Source of the DNA: Filosporella fistucella
Taxonomy: Eukaryota > Ascomycota > Leotiomycetes > Helotiales
Length of the DNA: 64,000 nt
Assembly (NCBI GenBank): GCA_030077755.1
Contig: JAQJZZ010000010.1
Coordinates: forward strand, 2,108,001 to 2,172,000
Direction: 5' to 3'
The notes beneath the pieces were generated by a model that did no database searches, was not told the DNA's origin, and saw only the letters and a list, made by a program, of their open reading frames with translations. Every line of letters starts with the position of its first letter. The first letter of the stretch is position 1. Made by a program: the position numbers and the translations under genes. Below are positions 31,203-41,061 of the stretch, piece after piece.

Positions 31203-32060
31203 TCACAGGAAAGCAAGTGGACTCCTTCCAATTAGAACGACCTCCTTATCATCCGGCTTGAGAAACGATGACCTTCTCGGTAACTCTGCCAGGGCCTCCT
31301 CTTCCACCCAAGCACCGTGTATCTGCGCCATGATATACATTTGCATCTGGATGACGGTAACGGGCTTTGAGAAATCCCTAGTATCGATGATGATACAATC
31401 GTTCCTGCGTCGCGACTGACGTTCCACCATAGATATCACCCATCGACCACCATCTGCCGCACTCTTGTTGCGTCCCCTTGGTAGGCAGAGTAGCAGCCAT
31501 CCAGGAGACATCGACTTCACTGGTCATAAATCTCTCGTCAAAGCGAGGAAACTCGCAGTGTCCCATGTAGAGTATCTTAGGAACAACAACTTTCGTTCCA
31601 CTCGGCTTGCTGAGGTCAAGTTCCCATCTCACATAACTGATTTGGATTTCGGGATTAGGCGCTCTTCTGTTGTTGAAGAACGGAGACATATTATGGTGGT
31701 GGGTTATCTTCTACAGTCTTGGTCGGAGTTGGAGGGAATTTCAAGGACGAGCAATGGGTCAAGGGCCCATGGGTTGCATTCATGCACGATTGTTCGATCA
31801 CTCAGAACTTTCTTTGTGATTGCTGTGCCCCCTTTCGAGGATGGTGAGGGACACATGAAAGCCGGAGGTGCCAATTTTGAGTGGCAAATGCATAGGGATC
31901 CCACTTTCTTCGTGATCCCTCGAAGAAAAGGTAAGAATCTTCCACCTGGGTGGAAGGAGGGCGAAACCCGCGTGTCCCCTTGGAAGAACGGCATGACAGG
32001 GCACTCAGGCGGCGCTTAGGGTGGAAGGCTCTATTTGGAATCCGGCTGTTTCACACTATG
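31203..32060 (-). pseudogene. Carotenoid oxygenase (RPE65-type) pseudogene with an inverted middle segment
   Basis: The C-terminal half reads on the minus strand from about 31695: HHNMSPFFNNRRAP, YVRWELDLSKPSGTKV, the hallmark CEFPRFDERFMTS, then (other frame) DFSKPVTVIQMQMYIMAQIHG near 31300. The part that should precede it, EQWVKGPWVAFMHD...ITQNF, AGGANFEWQMHRD, FFVIPRRKGKNLPPGW and TRVSPWKN, reads on the plus strand at about 31705-32019. So about 330 bp lie inverted in place. The family cleaves carotenoids or stilbenes with an Fe(II) held by four His. Frame changes and a TAG after HSGGA confirm inactivity. The N-terminal part was not found. Confidence 0.6.
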
Positions 32061-32070
32061 CCATACAGAA

Positions 32071-32121
32071 TTGATATACAATCTCTTCGACAAACAGACG
32101 AAACTCAGGAATATCAAGCAA
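32071..32121 (+). repeat. Short dispersed repeat (partner at 21249-21300)
   Basis: About 50 bp with CTCTTCGACAAACAGACGAA and ACTCAGGAATATCA, differing from the partner at a few positions. It lies at the breakpoint side of the rearranged oxygenase pseudogene. Confidence 0.5.
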
Positions 32122-32259
32122 GTTCCCCCAGCCCCTCACCGCGGCTAGATACTCGTGTAACAATTGAATACGCCGGGGTGGGCTTTATAGAACTGCTTAC
32201 TGCGTTAGGATTAATTTCAGGAAATACGACTTGGTATTTGACATTTGAAATTGTTTAAA

Positions 32260-32845
32260 ATTACCTAACTCCTAAGTTAGGCTTTTTGAACATTATCCTA
32301 AATTGTTCCATGATTAACCAATATTCGCACCCATAAGTAAGTCAACCGTCACCGCAGATAGAATATATAGACATCAGCAATGAAATCTTAGATGAGAGTC
32401 TGCTGACGTAGACGATGTGAAATCTAGCAGACAAAGCGGATGAGCACTATACTAACTTACACTTCTCTCTTCCGTCCATCGGATTTAACTCGCTTGACAT
32501 ACCAGAAGTCAGAAGCAAATCCCTTTGCTTATCAGACCAATTATACCCTGCAGTACAACTTGTCTCGGAGACGTACGTGCGACTCGTATTCGTCGAATAT
32601 CTAGATAGGGAACCGGATTCGATCCTTCCCACAGGGACCAAATAAGGACCGGTACTAAAAATAACTGCTCAATTTGATTCTAATAATATCACTTAGGTGA
32701 TCAATTTGGGCTCCCTAACGATGTGATACCCGCCTTAGAATAGTAGCCACCCCTCTGGACATGTATCTCTAGGAGTTTAAACATAAACAGTAGCAATCAC
32801 TTATCTCAAAATTGCTAGTCTTCTCTTTCGACTAATCTATACAGA
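32260..32845. other. Intergenic, no gene seen
   Basis: AT-rich with short frames. A CCTAACTCCTAAGTTAGG palindrome-like word lies near 32263-32281. Confidence 0.35.
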
Positions 32846-33235
32846 ATGCAGCTCTCAGTCATTATTTCTATTATTTCCACTCTAGCTATTTCTGCCTTTG
32901 CCGCTCCTGCTCTTACTCTCTTTCAGCGACAAGATGAAGAGATGCGGTTTGTTGCTGATTTAGCAAATACATTAAATCAAGACATTATTCACACGACGCA
33001 GTTCTTCGAGGCTTTCCCGACACTTGGCGGGTCAGCTTTAACTCTACAATTGGTCGTAGCGGAGACAGCTATCGAGGATGCGACAGGTACTTTAGGTACT
33101 ATTGCTCAAACATTAGCTAATGATACGGTGGTCCAGGAAATCACAGCCAGGCTCCTTGATAACAACTTTTTGCTGGATTTTTCTCTTCAATTCCAAGATA
33201 TTGCACTCGGTATGGAATCTGCATATCCCAGGTAG
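32846..33235 (+). CDS. Small secreted protein, no cysteines
   Basis: 129 residues in one exon. A clear signal peptide (ISIISTLAISAFAAPA) is followed by FQRQD, a possible processing site, and an acidic helix-rich mature part (ADLANTLNQDII, GTLGTIAQTLAND). The alternating Ala/Thr/Asp helices recall the HsbA/galactomannoprotein group of fungal surface-binding proteins, but the similarity is only in composition. No Cys in the mature part. A GTAGGA after the last codons may be an unused donor. Confidence 0.6.
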   Translation: MQLSVIISIISTLAISAFAAPALTLFQRQDEEMRFVADLANTLNQDIIHTTQFFEAFPTLGGSALTLQLVVAETAIEDATGTLGTIAQTLANDTVVQEITARLLDNNFLLDFSLQFQDIALGMESAYPR

Positions 33236-33832
33236 GAATTTTCCAGCATTATTACTAATACATATAGGTAAACCTAGTAATCCATTTTCTGAAACCCTTG
33301 GTATTTATTGTTCCGACGCTATTCCCATGTTTACTAGCATTTTCCATATAATTGGAAATTTTGTTAATAATGGCATCACTATTGTGGCCCTACCGCCGAG
33401 TAATTGCCCAAGTTAAAGAAATGACAGAGAGAAAGATAGAAGAAGGATATTTTTATTAAGTCGGTAACAGAGAAGGATAAGATATTCAGATCCTAAGCTG
33501 TTTCCTTACGAATATGGGAGAATATCAGCGCGGTTATTATTTAGTTTGTAGAAGCGTGTTCTCTAAACGAATTTGTATCGCCCGAGAAGAAACCACAGGC
33601 TGCGCTCCACATTGCAGTGAAATGGATGTCTATCCTTTAGCACCGGTTGTTCTCAGTACAATTTTCCGTTATAGGAACGTCGTAATGATCGAATAACTTA
33701 TGATATATAGTTAAATCTGATTTGGCGGAGGAGAGAAGTGTAGAGACGAAGGAGACAATATGGAGCCAAGAAATTTTTATCAGTTTATCGAAATAGCCCG
33801 TCCAGGTGGATAATCATATAACGGCTAATATA
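33236..33832. other. Intergenic with dispersed repeat
   Basis: Contains the 33546-33695 copy of the repeat also found at 25735-25855. No gene supported. Confidence 0.4.
33546..33695 (+). repeat. Dispersed repeat copy (partner at 25735-25855)
   Basis: Same order of words as the partner, about 25 bp longer in the middle. Ends with TTTTCCGTTATAGGAACGTC. Confidence 0.6.
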
Positions 33833-34049
33833 ACGTTCATCTTTGCGTGCCGAAACCCCTGCGCGCCGGGATGACTCCATAGTATATGGGCCATAAATCT
33901 CGATTACAAATCTATCTTTTCTACCTCCGTCTTAAGTCTCTTGCTTGTAAACCCGCGGATCACTTTTGCCCCCACATATATTACTCCGTCTCCGCGTGCG
34001 ACTCGAGATCTGGTCAGGTTTGTAAACCCGCTCCTCACCACGAAAATTA

Positions 34050-34770
34050 AACGAAGCGGTGAAAACCATCGGAGTCATTCCGAATGCTCCCAAGTTCCTA
34101 GCGAGACTTGCTTTCGCAACGCGCATTTACATTTGTGTACGGTTCATGAACGCATGTGACCTAGTAGACAAAGGAGCCGAAGACAAGGTTGGATGGTCCC
34201 CGTGAACTCATAAGGCTGCCTACTGATACAGCTCCAGGTCTTGGAGCTTGTCACAAATACGGAAGGCAAAGGGCGGTTTGAACTTGGATATACTATCGTA
34301 TGCAACAGGAGCCAGAGCGACCTCAATATCACGATCGACGAGCGCAATATGAAAGAGGTGGCTTTCTTCGCCTTAGCCCCTTAGAGCTCCATTCCAAAGG
34401 AGAGGGCGGGCATAGCAGCTTTGAAGCACCGACTAAACAACTTGTTGGTCGACGTCACCCGACGGAGTTTCCAGGGGGTTGCGATAGACATTCGAAGAAG
34501 GATAGGAAAACTCGAGCAGCAACTAGTGATCATAGGCCCAGTGAGGCAAATAGCACATGAGCAGCGAAATCACCTCATCAATGTTGCTTCGAAATTCCGT
34601 GACATTGCGACGAAAGCTATTGATGCGTAGTATAGCCGAGACGAGTGCTTCGAAAAGGACGATATCTTTAGACTCGCGACACTTGTTATGGAGATGAACG
34701 AAGACTTCTCTGAGACAATCCACAAGAAAGGGTTCACTCGAGCTTTTGCTGGGATCCGGGTAGGGGCCGG
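34050..34770 (+). pseudogene. Dynamin-like GTPase fragment
   Basis: Reads CDLVDKGAEDKV (just after the GTPase T/N-KxD motif) at 34155-34190. A frame change follows, then RFELGYTIVCNRSQSDLNI, VAFFA, NNLLVDVTRRSF, IDIRRRIGKLEQQL and FRDIATKAIDA, with ETIHKKGFTRAF at about 34735-34765. These are the end of the G domain and the stalk of fungal dynamin/Mx-like proteins. Stops: TAG at 34382-34384 (probably from TGG) and at 34628-34630. The G-domain start is missing. The coding text runs almost directly into a transposase tail. Confidence 0.65.
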
Positions 34771-34784
34771 TGAGTTCTCTCGAA

Positions 34785-35190
34785 GCACACCAATTCCTGC
34801 TCAAACTCTTAACCGTGATACTGGGCCCTCTTCCCAGGAAGCCCCCACTCCTTTGATTGTCTCGAGGGCCGTTGGTGTGGAAGTGGGTTTGTGTCAATAA
34901 GATGAAGTGCCACAAACGCCTGTGACGCCAGTAATAGCAGAAGCTATTATGTCGTTACATGACCTGATTAAGCAGGATACCTATAACATTAACGAGACGA
35001 GCATACCGCGGATATAGAGGCATATTTGGAAGCTTTCCAATGCCGGCCAAACATCTATTGCCTATTGTGCCCTCCTCGATGAACGAAACTCACTCCTGAC
35101 TAGTATGAACAACGAAGCCAAAACTCGCTAATCAACCAAGTCCGACGTACTAGGGAAGGGGCAAGGGAAGGTAATGAGTTTCGAGGATAT
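34785..35190 (+). pseudogene. Pogo/Fot1-type transposase, C-terminal fragment
   Basis: Reads DEVPQTPVTPV, MSLHDLIKQD, ETSIPRI and KGQGKVMSFED with several stops. This is the C-terminal tail of fungal pogo-type DDE transposases, matching the better preserved copy at 38924-39545. It ends about 80 bp before the decayed terminus at 35272, which links this transposase type to that terminal repeat. Confidence 0.65.
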
Positions 35191-35194
35191 ACTT

Positions 35195-35846
35195 AAATTT
35201 TAAATTTTTTAAGTTAAAGTATTAATTATTTTTTCCAGCATATAATATTTTCCGGTATATAATAATAGACGTTATATTAATAATAACTTTATAAATTAAT
35301 TAAGAAAAATATTATAATTCTAAAATTATAAATTCATTTCGCTACGGAGTACGTCTCGCGATATAGGGACAAACGTTATTTTATATTTAATCTCTAATTA
35401 ATTAGGCGTTATAAGATATATATAAGATATATAGGCCCTTGACTCGTTTATATAATATATGGCACTTGTAATAATACAAGCACCGAGCTATAGGGCAGTA
35501 TATAGGAATATGATGCGGAGGCAATTCGGGTACTAACTTATTAGGTCTACTACGTAGGAAACAAGAAAGATGAGGGCCAAAGTAAGGGATCAGAGCCTCT
35601 TAGATATAGGAGCTAGCCCGGAACCCTTCCGTGGCTGGGTCTAAGCTTGCCAATGTCCGTTGATATCACGTGCCATCGTCACAGCACTCCTATTATATTA
35701 TGAACCCTGCATAGCCTTTTGTTGCATCGTTATGCAAGAATAAACGTTATATAAGGAAAGAAAAAAAACCAAAGATTATTCTAATCCTGCCTTATAGTAA
35801 ACTTTAACGCTATTTTCACTAATCTTTTTACTAGACCTATGCGCAA
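35195..35846. other. AT-rich decayed transposon DNA and flank
   Basis: Very AT-rich with two element ends (35272, 35376) and no open frame of interest. Consistent with RIP-mutated repeats. Confidence 0.5.
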
Positions 35847-36588
35847 TTAGCTTGAGGTTCCCCTTCCTTTAAAGACCGATATAAATATCAGTAGTATTAT
35901 AACGCTAGCACAAATAATAATACCTAAAAACTGCCCATTTATACCTCCTTTCTTTATCCCAACAATTGACTCGAGTTCTTGAATCTTTGACTGTGCATTA
36001 TATAGCAAACCAGCTGGAATCGCAAAAGCAACACAGATAAATATAGCCAATAAACAAATCAAGAATTTCAAATAGAGAGTAAAAACTGAAAGAATGAGAT
36101 AGAAAAACATGACTGTTAAAAGAGCTACGCATACCAAGCCTAGAGTTAAGTAAACTCGAAGGGTCGCAAATGTAACTTTAGCTAAAATCCCCTCTAAAGG
36201 CTGAAGAGACTGGAACTTGTGACTAATGAATCTTGCGACATCTTCGGGTGCATCCTTTGGTATTATACCAGAAATATTAAATGGCAAGTCGTTACATGTC
36301 ATATTGTGAGCCTGGAATCCAACGCAAAATTGTTTGGTGCCAAACGAACAATTTCTCGGAATCCATGCTTTAATTTCGTTAATGTTGGAGGCAGCAGCGC
36401 TTATACCACTCTGAACCTTACTGGCAGCAGCGGGAATAGCTGCTGTTAGAGCGCTAACGGCGCTTTGAGCTTCAGTTTGGAACGGTTGAATAAGGTCGGG
36501 AATGGCGCGCGGTTTGATTGAGGGGTTTGGCAGATGGATATCAGTGAAGATATCGGTAAAATTGAACTGATACGAATAACCTATTAGC

Positions 36589-36622
<34 letters not shown>

Positions 36623-36788
36623 GAGGAGAGGGATGGGGCAGAATTCGTACGGTTAAAGTTGCAATACCTGCTTTCGCAATCGTCTCATCCTGGGCGAGTA
36701 AATTGATCGCCAGCACTGCGCAACAGATAGCAGCAGATGAGAAAATGGAAAGGGTTCCTATTTGTAGCCAGTTTCTGCTGTTTAGCAT
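35847..36788 (-). CDS. Multi-pass membrane protein of unknown function
   Basis: Exons 36668-36788 and 35847-36580 (minus strand) join in phase through an 87-bp intron that contains a run of 30 T, giving 284 residues. The N-terminal transmembrane helix (about 10-32) is followed by an extracellular or luminal part with Cys (CSFGTKQFCVGF, MTCNDL) and N-glycosylation sites. Three closely spaced C-terminal helices precede a short cytosolic end. The layout (one helix, Cys loop, three helices) resembles fungal Sur7/PalI-type four-span proteins, but I see no defining motif. Without the intron the frame remains open through the T-run as poly-Phe, which would mislead annotation. Confidence 0.65.
36590..36619 (+). 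repeat. Poly-A run of 30 (poly-T in an intron)
   Basis: Thirty consecutive A on the plus strand, inside the intron of the minus-strand membrane protein gene. Confidence 0.95.
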
Positions 36789-36969
36789 TTTGAGAATTCT
36801 AATTTCAAGTTGATTTGAGATTGTGGAAACCCGAACTTAAGCATGGCGAGTGTTGCTCAGAAATAAATACAAACTTTAAGGTAGGGCATCCTTAAATGGA
36901 TCTGTGTAAGGCCAGGACTGCCTTCTACGTGAAACTAAAAATAGTACATTTGGTATCTACTTAATCGCG

Positions 36970-37098
36970 GAGCCGATTCTGGCTCTTGAGGATCCCCTCC
37001 CCCCCCCCCCCCCCCCCTCTCAGTACCCTTGCTTCTAGAACTCGTGCTAACAGATTATATTTCGCTCAACGATTCCATGGTAACGCAGTTCCTACTTA
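36970..37098 (+). pseudogene. Left part of a SNARE-like locus split by an element
   Basis: TACCCTTGCTTCTAGAACTCG followed by GCTAACAGATTATATTTCGCTCA corresponds to CCTTGCTTCTGAACG...GCTACCAGATTGTGTTTGCGTCA at about 24015-24070, upstream of the short SNARE gene. It breaks at TA (37097-37098), where the 7.5 kb unit begins, and the partner sequence resumes at 44620. A run of 19 C (36999-37017) lies at its left side. Confidence 0.5.
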
Positions 37099-37685
37099 AC
37101 GTCCATCCCACCGTGCCGAGGAGAAGAATGGGTTTTAGGTTCCTGAAATCTTCCCTTATAAAAATATCGAGTTATAGTTAAAATAAAGTTGTTCTTTGGC
37201 TATTTCTCTACATGTACTCGATTTCTAGTGGCAAAATAATAGTGTTGTGGCATAGTGGCAGATCGTGCCGTCAATGGCGTCGGGAAGCTGCTTCGGCGTT
37301 ACCCCTGCTATATCGCAACGATTGGCTATTCTCTGACTCTTGGTCCTTTAGTTCGAAGCTTTAACTCGAGAGAATACTGTACTAGTATATCCCTAAAGTT
37401 TCAAGGTCTATGACCTATCAAAACCTATTTGCCGGTTGCGTCCGGATTAAAAAGGAGAAGGCAAAAGACACGAGTTTCCAGCTTATCTAATATGAAAATT
37501 TCAGTCACGCTAATTATATATACAGTATATATGTAAATCATGGAATTGTGGTAAATATAGACTGTGGCATTCTTCTAGAACCTTCGGTGTTCTTTGTGGT
37601 TGGCAGACAGTCTCCGTACCTGCGTCTCTGGATCTCTGGATCTCTGGATCTCCCTTCTACATCCTGTCATTCGAGATAGGTTAGG

Positions 37686-39545
37686 ATGAGTGATCGCGCC
37701 AGTCGAGCTCTCGCAGAGGAAACACCGCCAGGAGAGCCTCGAATATATGATGTAATATCGAAACGAAGAAATGTTCCTATATTTACCTTAAATCATGGCG
37801 CACGAGGGCAGCGGTCGAGAGAAGCGAAGGATAAAAGCCAACTTTATCTCAAACCTCTAGAGGAGGTAGCCCTTATAAAGCATTTAATATTGGAGGCTAA
37901 CCTCGGATACCCTATTCATATCAAATTTCTAGTTTCCCTTGCCTTTATTATCGCCCGCCAGCGTTCTATGACAAATGATAAAGCAATTAAGCCTCCAAGT
38001 AAGAACTGGGCCCAAGGCTTTTAAAAGCATTACCCAGAACTCAAATCTAGGAGAGTATAAGCGATGGACTAGAAGCGTCACGAGAATAATATATATGATA
38101 AGATTATTTATTGGTTTAATATAATTGAAAAAATATTATAAGATCCGAATATCCTCCCCGAGAATATTTATAATATGGACGAGACTAGAGTTATGTTATG
38201 CATGCTCAATTCCGTCAAAGTCTTAGTGAGTAAGAATAATCTGCGAGACTATAGGGGCGTAGGCATTAAGCGCACGATAATAATTGTTATCGAGTGCATA
38301 AGTGCAAACGGTAGGTCTCTATTACCTATAATTATTTGGCCAGCCACGACCCATTAAAGCAACTAGACCACGTTTTCCACCCCGGGGTGGCACTATGCGT
38401 GCTCTAAGTCTAGATATACCAACTCAAAAATTAGCTTTAAGTGGCTTAAGCGTATATTTAACCCCCAAATTAAATAATAGGCGAACGGAAAGCCACGCGT
38501 GCTAATATGTAATAGCTTTAGAACACATGAGACCCTTGAAATTCTAGAGTTTTATTTCGAAAACAATATTATTTTATGTCGCCAGTGTTATAGGCGTCTG
38601 TGGTACTTCGGCTAGCAGATCAGGATTTATCCTTATCTCATCCGGTCCCGGGGTAATTAGTTAAGCTAGAGGTTTCGGTATAGGTCTAAGAACTCTATCT
38701 GGGTTAAACGGAAATAGACCAGTTGCGGCCTAGGCATTGGTAATATTCCTTTTCGAGAACGCCTTGTCCCTTGCAGGACTATATAGACAGGTAAAGTGTT
38801 CCTTACCGACTATGTCTATATCTCCTTGGAATAATCGTTTAACTTCGTCACGATACGTAGCCTTTAACGGTGTAAAAGCCCTAATATCGCATGGCTAAAG
38901 CTGATGGGAGGTGTGAGAAGGCAAGTATTAATAGAGGCTTTTATGTCATTGCATAACCTAATTAAATAGGATACTTCCACACTTGATGAGACAAGTATAC
39001 CCCGAGTATAAAGACGTGTATAAAAGCTTATTAATGCCGGCCAGAAAGCCATTGCTTATTATGGCCTCCTCAAACATGAAAAATAGCTATTAAAGAAGAT
39101 AAATAGTGAAGCCAAAGTTCAAAGATCGACCTAGTCAAATATATTTGCGAAGGGCCAGGGGAAGGTAATGAGTTTTGAGGATCTTGAGGTAGCACGAGCA
39201 GCGCGTGCTGCAAAAGATGCCGTTAAAGGTAAGAAGAAACGTGGACGGAAGCGTAATAGTGCGGCGTTAGATGATGAAGGTAAGCCAGACCCAGAGCCAG
39301 AGTCAGAATTAGAACCAGGACTAGAAACTGGACTAGAATCAGAGCCAGAATTGGCGCATGCTGCGAAAAAGGATAGAAAGAGTACGAGGAAACGTGCCCG
39401 AAAGCATGCGAGTATTGCAAACGCAGCGCAGCCAGCTCCAGATCCAGAGCAAGAACCAGCGCCAGAGCCAGAGCCAGTGTCAGAATTGGCACAGATGATT
39501 ATACCACCAGAAACATTAAGAGCACCAGTTGCGACAATGTACTAA
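37686..39545 (+). pseudogene. Pogo/Fot1-type DDE transposase, decayed, with an inverted internal segment
   Basis: The start MSDRASRALAEE opens a 112-codon N-terminal frame. A stop-ridden middle follows, then NMDETRVMLCMLNSVKVLVSK and RTIIIVIECISANGRSLLP (38175-38357), the first catalytic Asp region. Text matching YPTPGWHYA...CDGFGTHET continues in broken frames to LCR at about 38583. The next part, LPSHTSHQL, PCDI, YRDEVKRLF, GKEHFTCLYSP and AATGLFPFNPDR, reads on the minus strand over about 38586-38923. Plus-strand text resumes with EAFMSLHNLIK and ends with the intact tail KGQGKVMSFEDLE...KKRGRKRN and a Pro/Glu-rich repeat to 39545. Fungal pogo transposases are normally about 500-600 residues. 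Not functional. Confidence 0.8.
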
Positions 39546-41061
39546 AGTGCAGATTGTGGAGCAAATTTGCGTGTTGCAAGAGGAGTAAGGATTCTTGCTC
39601 GTCGTTGCGATTAGAATTAGATTTCTGAGGCAGAATCGTGCACGCGCTTAACCACTATACGGTAGAATTAGTCTTGGTAATATTCATAGCGCAATAAAAA
39701 TAGTAATGGATCATCTCGTACCAACCATCAACAAGTAATTCCTTTGTATGGATCTCGAAGCATGCTCAGGATGCTTTACTTCTCTCGTCTCCCAATGCGT
39801 ACTGACTGACTCTCTACTTCCTCGCCAACTCCCCACTTCCTGCTCATATATATCCTCAAACCTGCATCTAACTTCTGTTATTCTGCCAGTCGAGAGACCA
39901 GTCCGTGGACAAAAGGCCTGTGATGATGAAGCGCGAGTTACGTGATTATGGCGTAGGAAAAGGAGATGAAGCCGAAGTAACGCTATAGGGTGTTATTGCC
40001 TGCATTCGCAACGATCAGTATGCTCTCCTTGTAGGGTAATATGAAAGAGAACAGAGAAAAAGCTAAGTTTCTTGAAGCATTCATGCACGCCAGCCTCGAA
40101 CTACGGTGTTAAAGTGCAACTGCTCTAGGTACGTCTGGTGGAGAGGTGGGGTCATAATGTTGAATCGCGCAGTAAGCTAGAAGGTTACGAGAGCGATAAA
40201 TGAGCCGGACGAGGAAGCTATAGACTCGGAGATGTCATACTTTGAAAAAGTAACGATGACTCTGGCTGTCTCGTGTTGGAGCATTTTAGCGAGGCTGACA
40301 GACTGAGCTGCTCCACCCCAAGGACTTGACTTCAGCAAGCTCATATTCATCCCAACGCGTGGCTCGTTGCCTCTGTCACAACCGGGTAAATGGAGCGGGT
40401 CGTGGGTTTCGAACTTTTCTGACACATCACTGTGCATATACGAATCATATGTCATTATGGATTATGGAGCATTCTGATGGTGATGAACACTCGAACTTGC
40501 TCAACGAACGCTTTGATTTTGCAATCGGATCAAACCAGAGCATTTAACTCCATCGAAGAAATTGTACCACTTAATCAAATGATAAGCCTCTATTTGAAGC
40601 CTTGAACAATAGAGTATCTCACTGCCTTTACATTTCATGTATGCAAACCCATCCTTCTATTCAAAATGATACCGTTCACATATTTATCTCTCCTTATTGT
40701 CTAGCATGTGCGAGCTCCTTATCAATACCAAAAAGTTTCGTGGCTGTCCTAGTTCATGCAACATCGTAACAAAGACTCCCAACCTGTGTCCTGCCGCACG
40801 AGCTTCGGGCACGCAGTGTCCTAATCCAACGGAAGTTCCTCAAGGTTCAACCACCAGCCGCGATCAGTGCCCAAATCATATTGACGAAGGTTGCTCGCGC
40901 TAAACCCCCTGCTTCGTATGCGCCGACGAATGGGGTTTGGAAGTAGGAATCGGTATGGGTTTCGTGGTGGTTCACGATGTTTAAGGTGGCTTATAGACTT
41001 TCGTGGTGACTCGTGGTGGTTCGCGGTGGTTCAGGGCGGCACAATCATGCTATGATATGCT
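39546..41061. other. Gene-poor part of the 7.5 kb unit
   Basis: No supported gene. At about 40957-41040 a short repeat of TCGTGGTGGTTC-like words occurs four times. No right element end is visible soon after the transposase tail, where one would be expected for an intact pogo element. Confidence 0.4.
40957..41040 (+). repeat. Imperfect GTGGTGGTTC repeats
   Basis: TTTCGTGGTGGTTCACG, TTTCGTGGTGACTCGTGGTGG and TCGCGGTGGTTCAGG occur in close succession. Confidence 0.5.

Larger units (their letters stand above)
33833..35376. mobile_element. Decayed pogo-like element complex holding a dynamin-like fragment
   Basis: A left terminus-like sequence ACGTTCATCTTTGCGTGCCG begins at 33833 after TA. Two right termini occur. 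The first, ending ATAATAGACGT at 35272 (then TA), is a heavily AT-shifted version of the NLR-unit end type. The second, ending GGGACAAACGT at 35376 (then TA), follows ACGTCTCGCGATATA and is the A1/A2 type. This suggests one element inserted into another, as in the left nest. Between them lie a dynamin-like pseudogene and the C-terminal part of a pogo transposase. Pairing of left and right ends is not certain. Confidence 0.5.

Noticed and set aside
31704..31994. 96-codon minus-strand frame at the oxygenase pseudogene
   Set aside because: It is the shadow of the plus-strand inverted segment, which carries the recognisable family text.
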